Of a DNA stretch of 64,000 bases, positions 26,396 to 33,252 are shown one piece after another (position 1 is the stretch's first letter; every line of letters starts with the position of its first letter). The position numbers and the translations under genes are program-made. The DNA lies in the NCBI RefSeq assembly GCF_001613365.1, contig NZ_BDCF01000014.1:124001-188000 (forward strand). Reading direction: 5' to 3'. Below the pieces are notes generated by a model, which worked only from the letters and a program-made list of their open reading frames with translations, had not been told where the DNA came from and searched no databases. This DNA is from Nocardia xishanensis NBRC 101358. GTDB lineage: Bacteria; Actinomycetota; Actinomycetes; Mycobacteriales; Mycobacteriaceae.

Positions 26396-26914
26396 TCAGC
26401 GGGAGCGACGGGCCGAAAAGGCGGCGAGGACCGAAATGAGCACGGGCAGGGCCAGTCCCGTGAGATTCGGCAACCACTCGCCGTGCACCATCGCCGTCAC
26501 GGTGCCGGCCAAGCCCGCGGTCGACGTGGCGATGTCCACCCCCACACCGCCTTGCTCGGCCCAGTGAATGCCGTACTCGGACTCGTAGCCGAACAGCGCG
26601 GCAAGCAGTCCGGCGATGCCGACGGCCGTCCACACTCCTGCGGCGACGAGCACCGTGAAACGCCCGTCCTCGTCGCCGCGGAGAGTCAGGACCGAGCCGT
26701 AGGCGAGCGCGAACACCAGCAGCAGGGTGCCGAGCGCGGTCGAGACGGCGAGCGAGTTGTCGTAGTGTCCCGGATCGCCGAAGAAGCCGAAGGCGAGTAT
26801 GAGCAGCCCGACCAGGTTCGCCGCCGCGCCGATGGCCGCGAACAGCGCGACCGTGGTCGCGAGCGTCCCGGGCTCGGCCTGCCGAGTACCCGAACTCTCC
26901 TGGCTGTAGAGCAT
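26396..26914 (-). CDS. Conserved-looking membrane protein of unknown function
   Basis: A 172-residue protein with five or so hydrophobic segments, beginning LATTVALFAAIGAAANLVGL and ending in LPVLISVLAAFSARRSR. Acidic and Gly-rich loops lie between (GDPGHYDNS, GYESEYGIHWAEQ). The ATG at 26914 with GGAGGG 11 bases upstream is preferred to a frame extension to 26953. Family membership was not recognised. It lies between the small membrane-protein pair and the MerR regulator, all on the minus strand, but with gaps that argue for separate transcripts. Confidence 0.72.
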   Translation of the reverse strand: MLYSQESSGTRQAEPGTLATTVALFAAIGAAANLVGLLILAFGFFGDPGHYDNSLAVSTALGTLLLVFALAYGSVLTLRGDEDGRFTVLVAAGVWTAVGIAGLLAALFGYESEYGIHWAEQGGVGVDIATSTAGLAGTVTAMVHGEWLPNLTGLALPVLISVLAAFSARRSR

Positions 26915-27062
26915 GCGTTTACGTCCCTCCGAGTCGATCGGTCGAACACACAAAGTATGCGCACGGATTGCCCCGCGCGCGGCGATCGGTCAGCGCGGCG
27001 CCCGGTCCGGGTGCACCCGTCACCCCTCCCGCTTCGAGCGAACCCATCATCATGCACGCGAA

Positions 27063-27094
27063 AGCGCCCGCACGCGAATCCGCGTGCGGGCGCT
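27063..27094 (-). terminator. Intrinsic terminator after the MerR gene
   Basis: A perfect 14-bp stem AGCGCCCGCACGCG / CGCGTGCGGGCGCT with a 4-nt loop, followed on the minus strand by TTTCGCG. It is 65 nt past the stop at 27160. Confidence 0.78.
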
Positions 27095-27159
27095 GGCATT
27101 ACACCTGGTCGGTGGACGCCGTCGGACAGAACTCCTGCCCGGCGGGAGCGAAGGGACGC

Positions 27160-27933
27160 CTACCGCAGGTTGGCCTCCGCGTAAGCCTTCATCGCGTCGC
27201 GCACGAACGCGGCGGTCCCCGAGCCGTGCACGTCGTAGTTGGCGGCGAAGCGCGAGTCGGCGACGTACATCTCGCCGAGTCCGATGAAGGCGTCGGCCGT
27301 CACCGGCTTGCCGCCCCAGCCTTCGCCGACCCAGGCGTGGTGCCGGGCGGTGATGGCCGCGACCTCTTCGCTGTCCGCCGGAAGCCCGGCGGCGTGCGCG
27401 CGGCCGTAGTCGGCGGCGATGTCGAGCTGGGTCTGCTGGAAGTCCTTCTTCTGCTGATCGCTGAGCGAACTCCACCAGCGGTCACTGCTCTCGTAGGCTT
27501 CCTTGCCCCAGCGTTCGATGACCTCGTCCTTGTATTGCGTGTGGTCGAACCCGTCGAAAACCTCTGCTGCCACGAGTTGTTCACCTCTTTCCGTCTTCTG
27601 CAGCGTGGTGTGCACCGATTCGATCTGGCGTCGGATCCGATCCTGTTCCTGCCGAAGCAGTTCCAGGTGCGTACGCAGCGCGGCGGCGGTGTCCTGCTCG
27701 CCCGCGAGCACTTCGGCGATGACCGGGAGGCCGAGGCCGAGTTCTCGCAGCAGCAGGATGCGTTGCAGCCGCACGAGGGAGTCCTGGTCGTAGTAGCGGT
27801 ACCCGTTGGCGCCGATCCGGCTGGGCGGCAACAGCCCGAGCTGCCCATAGTGGCGCAGCGTGCGGCTGGTGGTACCGGCCGCCTTCGCCAGATCCTGGAT
27901 GGACCATTCGCCGGTCCGGGTGCCCGCGGTCAC
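27160..27933 (-). CDS. MerR-family regulator with TipAS-type effector domain
   Basis: A 257-residue transcription factor. The N-terminal MerR winged helix is shown by WSIQDLAKAAGTTSRTLRHY, then LGLLPPSRIGANGYRYY and the long dimerisation helix LELLRQEQDRIRRQIESVH (about residues 85-105). The C-terminal part (about 125-257) with DRWWSSLSDQQ, HHAWVGEGW and MYVADSRFAANYD fits the TipAS antibiotic-recognition domain, which binds thiopeptides or other amphipathic ligands in known members. GTG 27933 with GGAAGGAG nine bases upstream is chosen; a TTG at 27978 lacks a site. A 15-bp palindrome lies 46 bp upstream, so autoactivation is likely. The adjacent EamA exporter is a possible partner, though repeat-rich DNA separates them. 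Confidence 0.88.
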   Translation of the reverse strand: MTAGTRTGEWSIQDLAKAAGTTSRTLRHYGQLGLLPPSRIGANGYRYYDQDSLVRLQRILLLRELGLGLPVIAEVLAGEQDTAAALRTHLELLRQEQDRIRRQIESVHTTLQKTERGEQLVAAEVFDGFDHTQYKDEVIERWGKEAYESSDRWWSSLSDQQKKDFQQTQLDIAADYGRAHAAGLPADSEEVAAITARHHAWVGEGWGGKPVTADAFIGLGEMYVADSRFAANYDVHGSGTAAFVRDAMKAYAEANLR

Positions 27934-27979
27934 GACCGGGCGCTCCTTCCTTTTCTCGTCGGTGAAACCAGTCTGCAAG

Positions 27980-27994
27980 TTGACGCTACGTCAA
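27980..27994. promoter_or_regulatory. MerR operator candidate
   Basis: TTGACG-CTA-CGTCAA is a perfect 15-bp palindrome 46 bp upstream of the MerR gene start. MerR-type activators usually bind such dyads in the promoter spacer of their own gene. Nested in GTTGAC...GTCAAC repeats. Confidence 0.6.
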
Positions 27995-28159
27995 GGTCAA
28001 CCCGCTTTGCGCTGGTCCTTCGCTCCCTTCTCCACCAGCATGCGCGCCGCGTCCATGGGCACCCCCCGATTTCGAGCTCGGCGCCCCACCGACCGCGGCA
28101 GCCTCCCCGACTTCGCCAACCCGCTCGGCCCGACCGACCACGGCAGCCACGCAGCCCCT

Positions 28160-28930
28160 CGAGCCGCGCCGGCTTTCTCGGTCCCACCGACCTTCTCCAC
28201 CTCGGCGACCGCCACGGCGTGGTTGCCCCTGGGGCTGCGGCGGCCTCCTCGAGACCGCCGTGGCCGGTCGGGTCCAGCGGGTTGGCGCGGTTGAGAGGCC
28301 GCCGGGCCGAGCGGGCTGGCGAAGACGCCGCCCTCAGGCTGCGCCGACCTTCTTCGGCCCAACCGACTGCTGCCGCCTCGCTGCTCCCTCAGGCTGCGCC
28401 GACCTTCTCCACCTCGGCGACCACCACAGCGTGGTTACCCCTGGGGCTGCACCGGCCTCCTCGACTCCGTCAGCCCGCTCGACCCGACCGGCCACGGCGG
28501 TCACGCCGCCCCTCAGGCCGCGCCGGATCTTCCTCGGCCCAGCCTGCCGCGGCCTCGCTGCCTCCAGAGGCTGGGTCAACCCTCTCCAACTCGACGACCA
28601 CCACGGCGCGGTTGCCCCGTGGGGCTGCGTCGGTCTTCTCGACTTCGCCAGCCGACGCGACCCAGGCCGGTCATCTCGACCGCATCAACCCGTCCGACCC
28701 GACCGGCCATCTCGACCGCACCAACCCGCCCGACTTCGGCCGACGCGCCGCCCCTCAGATCGCGCCGACCTTCTCGGCCGTGCCGGCCTTCTCCACCTCG
28801 GCGACCATCACGGCGTGGATGCCCACTGGCGCTGTCCCGGCCTGCTCGACTTCGCCAGCCCGCTCAACGCCGCCGACCATCACCGCCTCGTCGCCCCGCT
28901 CGGCCTTATCGACTTTCTCGACGCCGCCGA
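28160..28930. repeat. Degenerate ~200-bp tandem repeats running into the EamA gene 3' end
   Basis: A block of the form CCTTCTCCACCTCGGCGACC followed by (C/A)CCACGGCGTGGTTGCCC and GGGGCTGC recurs at about 28190, 28402, 28580 and 28786 (spacings 212, 178 and 206 bp). Copies are diverged and carry indels. The last copy lies inside the EamA coding frame, so that gene's C-terminal tail is repeat-derived. No independent gene was supported in 27995-28754: open frames on both strands are low-complexity Arg/Pro/Ala or Val/Glu/Lys stretches without start signals. Confidence 0.7.
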
Positions 28931-29810
28931 CCTTCGCCCGCACGGTGGTCTGCCCCAGCAACGTGCCGCCGAGCGCGATCGCCATGCCGAGCACCTGCAA
29001 CGGAGTCAGCGCCTGTGCCAATGCGACCCAGCCGATGACCGCCGCCGAGACGGGGCTCAGCAGTCCGAGGAACGCCACCGAAGTCGCGGGCACCTTCGCG
29101 ATGCCGCGGAACCACAGCCAGTAGGCCAGTGCGGTGCCGATCACGCCGAGGTAGAGGTAACCGCCGAGGGCCTCGGCGTCCAGCGCGGGCGGTGCGCCCT
29201 CGATCAGCGCGGCGAGCGGGAGGATGAACAGGCCGCCCGCGGTGAGCTGCCAGCCCGTCATGGCCAGCGGGCCGACGCCGTCTGGCCGTCCCCACTTCTT
29301 GGTCAGCACTGTGCCGAGCGCCATCGATCCCGCGCCTGCCAGACCGGCGAACACTCCGACGGTGTCGAGCTGAGCGGTAGCGCGCAGTACCACCAGTGAG
29401 ACGCCGAACACGCCGATCACTCCGGCGAGAACCTTACGGCCGGTTGGCCTTTCGTTCAGTACTCCGGCGGCGAAGAGCAGCGCGAACATCGGCGCGACCG
29501 CGCCGAGCACGCCCGCGACGCCGCCGGGCAGCCGGTAGGCGGCGAGGAACAGCAGCGGGAAGAACGCGCCGATGTTGAGCACACCGAGCGCCGCGGCGCG
29601 GCCGATCCACAGACCTTTCGGCAGCGCGCGGGTGAGCGCGAGCAGCACGAGCCCGGCGGGCAGCGCGCGCATCAGCGCGGTGAACAGCGGCCGGTCCGGC
29701 GGCAGGAACTCGGTGGTGACGGCGTAGGTGGACCCCCAGACGATCGGCGTGAGGGCGGTGAGCGCGAGGGTGCCCGCGTAGGGGTTCCGTGCCGCGGTGG
29801 TGATGGACAT
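28755..29810 (-). CDS. EamA/DMT-superfamily exporter with repeat-derived C-terminal tail
   Basis: A 351-residue inner-membrane transporter of the drug/metabolite transporter superfamily. Ten hydrophobic segments in two EamA halves are visible (LALTALTPIVWGSTYAVTTE at the first; GSMALGTVLTKKW then TGWQLTAGGLFILP in the second half). Family members export small metabolites, amino acids or drugs. After the last helix (ending near GGTLLGQTTV, residue about 295) comes a 55-residue tail rich in Val, Glu, Lys and Gly (VGGVEKVDKAERG, VMVAEVEKAG) encoded by the degenerate repeat, which is unusual for the family. GGAG lies eight bases before the ATG. It is divergent from a MarR gene whose operator-like sites lie in between. 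Confidence 0.88.
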   Translation of the reverse strand: MSITTAARNPYAGTLALTALTPIVWGSTYAVTTEFLPPDRPLFTALMRALPAGLVLLALTRALPKGLWIGRAAALGVLNIGAFFPLLFLAAYRLPGGVAGVLGAVAPMFALLFAAGVLNERPTGRKVLAGVIGVFGVSLVVLRATAQLDTVGVFAGLAGAGSMALGTVLTKKWGRPDGVGPLAMTGWQLTAGGLFILPLAALIEGAPPALDAEALGGYLYLGVIGTALAYWLWFRGIAKVPATSVAFLGLLSPVSAAVIGWVALAQALTPLQVLGMAIALGGTLLGQTTVRAKVGGVEKVDKAERGDEAVMVGGVERAGEVEQAGTAPVGIHAVMVAEVEKAGTAEKVGAI

Positions 29811-29830
29811 GTCGGTCGCTCCTCATTGAT

Positions 29831-29847
29831 AATCTCAACGTTGAAAT
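29831..29847. promoter_or_regulatory. MarR operator candidate near the EamA start
   Basis: AATCTCAACGTTGAAAT contains the perfect 10-bp palindrome TCAACGTTGA (29835-29844). A near-copy of its left part (AATCTCAATGTT) occurs in inverted orientation at 29884-29895, next to the MarR start. Confidence 0.55.
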
Positions 29848-29883
29848 ATCTACTCCGGTCGGTGTCTCATCGTCAAGTAGATG

Positions 29884-29895
29884 AACATTGAGATT
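29884..29895. promoter_or_regulatory. Second MarR operator candidate near the MarR start
   Basis: AACATTGAGATT is the reverse complement of AATCTCAATGTT and matches the site at 29831 in 11 of 12 positions. It lies 24 bp upstream of the MarR start codon. Confidence 0.45.
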
Positions 29896-29918
29896 CTTAG
29901 AACAGAGAGGAGACCGCC

Positions 29919-30419
29919 ATGGGCGACGCCGTCGACCTGATCACCGAGCACTGGGGCCGCGAACGTCCGGACGTGGATGTCTCGCCGATGCACATCATCG
30001 GCCGGATCACCCGCTTGTCCCGAGTACTCGAGCAGGACCTCAAGCGCTTCTTCGCCGGACACGGACTGGAGTTCTGGGAGTTCGACGTGCTCGCGACCTT
30101 GCGCCGCTCCGGCGGCGAGCAAGGACTCACCGCGGGCGCACTGAACCGGGCCGCGATGGTCACCTCAGGCGCCATCACCAACCGCATCGACCGATTGGCG
30201 GCCAAAGGCCTGGTCGAACGAGTGCCCTGCCCCGAAGACCGGCGCTCGATCCGCGTCCGCCTCACCACCGAGGGCAGAGAACTCGTCGACGAACTGCTGC
30301 CGCTGCACATCGCCAACGAACAACGCCTGCTCGAGGCCCTCGACGCTCAGGACCGCGAAGAACTGACCGCCTTGCTGCGCCGACTGGCCGAAGCACTGGG
30401 CGACACCAAACTGGACTGA
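29919..30419 (+). CDS. MarR-family transcriptional regulator
   Basis: A 166-residue winged-helix regulator. The core is visible as FWEFDVLATLRRSG, LTAGALNRAAMVTSGAITNR (recognition helix) and GLVERVPCPEDRRSIRVRLT (wing), with flanking helices for dimerisation. AGGAG sits seven bases before the ATG. It is transcribed away from the EamA exporter, and inverted AATCTCAAYGTT boxes lie in the shared promoter, so it probably represses that exporter and itself, being released by a small aromatic or toxic ligand as in the family. The ligand is not predictable. Confidence 0.92.
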   Translation: MGDAVDLITEHWGRERPDVDVSPMHIIGRITRLSRVLEQDLKRFFAGHGLEFWEFDVLATLRRSGGEQGLTAGALNRAAMVTSGAITNRIDRLAAKGLVERVPCPEDRRSIRVRLTTEGRELVDELLPLHIANEQRLLEALDAQDREELTALLRRLAEALGDTKLD

Positions 30420-30434
30420 CAGCGCAGACCAACC

Positions 30435-30872
30435 GGAAACCCTTGCAGCGCGGACACATCTCGGTGACAACATCCGACGACCGATCACTGCCGGCGATCG
30501 TGCCGTAACTGGCACACGCCCGAGCGCGCGGGCGCTGGGCCGCGGTCGGCCGACCCGGCGCGAACCGGCCACAAGGGACATGGCCCGCCGACACCGCGCA
30601 AGGGCGCGACGCCCCGGAGAACGCCGCAACACGGCAACTCTTCGCCATCGAAAATCCTTGCGGTGCAATAGCTTACCGGCGATAACATCCGACGATCGAT
30701 CGCTGCCGGTGATCATGCTGCACCCGGCACGCCCGAGTGCGCGGGCACTGGGCCGCGGTCGGCCGACCCGGCGCGAACCGGCCACAAGACACACGGCCCC
30801 GCCGACAACGCGCAAGCGCCCGACGCCGGGATAACGCCGCATCCGTTACCTCTTCGCCCCGGAAACCTTTGC
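30435..30872. repeat. Two tandem ~213-bp repeats plus start of a third
   Basis: Units begin at GGAAACCCTTGC (30435), GAAAATCCTTGC (30650) and GGAAACCTTTGC (30861), giving periods of 215 and 211 bp. Shared internal words include CATCCGACGA, GGCCGCGGTCGGCCGACC, CGGCGCGAACCGGCCACAAG and CTCTTCGCC. The full copies appear roughly 85% alike by eye. The array fills the 466 bp between the convergent MarR gene and the SpoIID-like gene; no gene is supported in it. Confidence 0.8.
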
Positions 30873-30885
30873 GGCGCTCCACCGC

Positions 30886-33030
30886 TCAGCGGTGCCCGAA
30901 TACCTCCTCGAGCGACGGTATGGCGAGCTCCGCTTTCGGCGCCTGCCCATTCGGAACGCCCGGCTGCGCAGCCATGCCACCGCTTCCCGCTGCGGTGCCC
31001 CCTGCCGTCGCGGCACCGGGCCGCGCGGTTTCACCCACCGAAGCCTCCGGGCCGGGCACCGCCTGCCCACCGGACAGCGCCTGCCCACCAGGCACGGCCT
31101 GTCCACCTGGCACCGCTTGACCGCCGGGCACCGCCTGCCCACCAGACATCGCCGGCCCACCAGGGGCCACCTGACCATCCGGCACCGCCTGCCCACCGGG
31201 CACCGCCTGTCCACCGGCTAGCGCGTGACCACCAGGCACGGCCTGTCCACCTGGCACCGCTTGACCACCGGCGAGCGCATGACCACCTGGCACCGCCTCA
31301 CCACCAGGCAACGATTGACCGCCGGGCACCACTTGACCGCCGGGCACCGCCTGACCACCGGCTAGCGCGTGAACACCAGGCACGGCCTGTCCACCTGGCA
31401 CCGCTTGACCACCGGCGAGCGCATGACCACCTGGCACCGCCTCACCACCAGGCAACGATTGACCGCCGGGCACCGCCTGACCACCGGCTAGCGCCTGACC
31501 ACCGGGTACCCCCGGTCGACCAGGCAGGGCCTGTCCGCCGCGTACCGCCTGAGCACCCGGCCCGGCCTGTCCGCCAGGCACCGCCTGAGCACCAGGGCCG
31601 GCCTGTCCACCAGCCGCCTGCCCACCGGACGGCACGTTCGCAGCCGCCGAAGGGCCGGCGCCAGGCCCCGAGGGCACCGCAGCCCCCGACATCGGCGGAG
31701 ACGCGGCGTTCGGCGCTGCTGCCCCACCGGGCTTCGGCGCGGAACCCATCGGCGCATCCCCGTCGATGACCTGCTCGGGCACGAGCTGCAACAGCGTCGT
31801 GAAGTCCACCACCTGCGCGCCGAGTGTCGGTGTCGCGATGATGACGCCGTTGCTGAACAACCGGTAGGTGCCCGCCCGCTGCGGCAGCAGCATCTCGGGT
31901 CCGAGCGGCGCGCCCAGCGAGCTCGCCTCGCCGCCGAGGCGCTCGTATTCGAGATCGATCGGCGACGGTGTCGTCGCGGCACGGGTGCGTGGATCCGGCC
32001 GCGGGTCCGTCGGCGGGCGACCCACCGCGAGTTCGGCGGGGGTCGGGCCGACCTCGAAGGCGTAGATGTCGGCGGGTTCGCCGCCGTCCGGCGCGGCGGA
32101 GTACTCCGAGCGCAGAATGTGGCCGTCACGCAGCAGCACGGTGCCCGCGGTGGACGCGATGACCGCGGCGGTGCGCGAATCTTCTTTCTCCGTACCGGGA
32201 TACACCTGGCAGTCGGTGGTGTCGCAGGTCTGCGCGTACGGATACCTGTGCTCGCCGAGCGCATAGGACCTGGCCGCGATCGCCTGCGCGCGCAGCGCCT
32301 CGGACGCGCCCTTCTCGACCCAGTTCGCCTGGACTTCGGCCGGGACGACGCCGAGCAGGTAGTCCTCCACGTCGACGCGGTTGATCGTGCGCGACTCCCC
32401 GTTCTCGGTGGCGAGGCCGAGCGAGCCTCGGTAGGCGTTTCCACCGCACAGGGTGAGATGTTCGGCCGCGGGCCTGTTCGGCTTGGGGTCGAGAGGATAA
32501 ATCCACGGATCGGAAGTGGCTGTCTGCCAGAGGACTTCGCCGTCGCACCCGACGGTGACGACGACGTTCGCCCCGCCGTTCGGCAGCGGCGTGAGGTGGG
32601 CGACGTGGCCCGGCGCCACTTCCCGGCCCGCCACCCGGAATCCGGCCTGCGCGTAAGCGTCGAGCGTCGATCCGTCCTGTTCCATGAGCCGGACGGCCAG
32701 GTTGGTCGGCGGGATAGTCCCGAGCGTCGCGCCGGGGTAGTAGTGCTCGAGTATGCGTTCGGCGGGCCAGCCCTGCTCGGCGCTGTCGAAGGCGCCGACC
32801 TGGCTCATCCCCCGGCCGTGGCCCGCCGCGAGCGGCCGGACGGGCGCCTCACCCGGCCAGCTCCAGAGCGCGGCGGCCGCGCCGCCGAGGACGGCGGCGC
32901 ATCCGGCGACGAGCACCGACCGGACCGGAATCGGGGCGTGTCGAATTCTGTTCCGCCCCCTGAAATGCCTTCTGTGCTGTGCTTTTTCGACACGGCGCCG
33001 ACTCGGACGGCGCTGCTGACTGCGTCGCAT
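30886..33030 (-). CDS. SpoIID/LytB-domain exported protein with elastin-like VPGGQA repeat tail
   Basis: A 714-residue protein with a very basic N-terminus (MRRSQQRRPSRRRVEK), one membrane or signal segment (about residues 36-60) and a SpoIID-type domain. Family features are GRGMSQVGAF, YYPGATLGTI, VEDYLLGVVPAEVQANW, LRAQAIAARSYAL and SEYSAAPDGGEPA. SpoIID proteins are lytic transglycosylases acting on glycan strands; mycolic-acid bacteria do not sporulate, so a growth or septation role is more likely here. After a short LGFP-like stretch, residues about 470-657 are a six-residue repeat close to VPGGQA, encoded by 18-bp DNA repeats. The C-terminus ends with IPSLEEVFGHR. GGGAGA lies five bases before the ATG. 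Divergent from an amidase, which suggests joint peptidoglycan remodelling. Confidence 0.85.
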   Translation of the reverse strand: MRRSQQRRPSRRRVEKAQHRRHFRGRNRIRHAPIPVRSVLVAGCAAVLGGAAAALWSWPGEAPVRPLAAGHGRGMSQVGAFDSAEQGWPAERILEHYYPGATLGTIPPTNLAVRLMEQDGSTLDAYAQAGFRVAGREVAPGHVAHLTPLPNGGANVVVTVGCDGEVLWQTATSDPWIYPLDPKPNRPAAEHLTLCGGNAYRGSLGLATENGESRTINRVDVEDYLLGVVPAEVQANWVEKGASEALRAQAIAARSYALGEHRYPYAQTCDTTDCQVYPGTEKEDSRTAAVIASTAGTVLLRDGHILRSEYSAAPDGGEPADIYAFEVGPTPAELAVGRPPTDPRPDPRTRAATTPSPIDLEYERLGGEASSLGAPLGPEMLLPQRAGTYRLFSNGVIIATPTLGAQVVDFTTLLQLVPEQVIDGDAPMGSAPKPGGAAAPNAASPPMSGAAVPSGPGAGPSAAANVPSGGQAAGGQAGPGAQAVPGGQAGPGAQAVRGGQALPGRPGVPGGQALAGGQAVPGGQSLPGGEAVPGGHALAGGQAVPGGQAVPGVHALAGGQAVPGGQVVPGGQSLPGGEAVPGGHALAGGQAVPGGQAVPGGHALAGGQAVPGGQAVPDGQVAPGGPAMSGGQAVPGGQAVPGGQAVPGGQALSGGQAVPGPEASVGETARPGAATAGGTAAGSGGMAAQPGVPNGQAPKAELAIPSLEEVFGHR
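31060..31620. repeat. 18-bp coding minisatellite with a 144-bp higher-order duplication
   Basis: About thirty imperfect 18-bp units (encoding roughly PGGQAV in the minus strand). Bases 31218-31333 and 31362-31477 are the same except for one visible mismatch (144 bp = 8 units apart), showing a recent block duplication. Confidence 0.85.
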
Positions 33031-33158
33031 TCGTATCTCCCACGGTTTCGGGACCGGATCGGTTGGATACCTGTCGGCATGTCGTTCTGGCCGGCCGCAT
33101 TCCGAGAGCTACATTCGGGCAATCACATGATCCTAATCCTCAACAAAAGGTTTAGACA

Positions 33159-33183
33159 TGTGACAGATGTGAACTAGTGTGAT
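33159..33183. promoter_or_regulatory. Three phased TGTGAN direct repeats upstream of the amidase gene
   Basis: TGTGAC (33159), TGTGAA (33168) and TGTGAT (33178) repeat at 9-10 bp, about one helical turn. Read on the other strand they give TTCACA and GTCACA words, similar to MtrA sites described in mycobacteria (GTCACA direct repeats). MtrA regulates wall hydrolases, which fits both flanking genes. This is inference from words only. Confidence 0.35.
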
Positions 33184-33252
33184 CGTTGACGCATCAGGAA
33201 GCAACCCTGATTTCCGCACCTGATCACCAGTTCGACCTGATTGGAGATGCTC

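Noticed and set aside
28260..29399. Long plus-strand frames over the repeat region and EamA gene
   Set aside because: Pro/Arg/Ala-rich low complexity, antisense to EamA, no start signal.
30435..30872. CRISPR array
   Set aside because: Units are ~213 bp with no short repeat/spacer alternation, and no cas genes are present.
31060..31620. CRISPR array in the 18-bp repeats
   Set aside because: The repeats are contiguous, in frame and translate to a hexapeptide inside a coding sequence.
32119..33177. Plus-strand 352-codon frame
   Set aside because: Antisense shadow of the SpoIID-like gene; composition typical of shadows.
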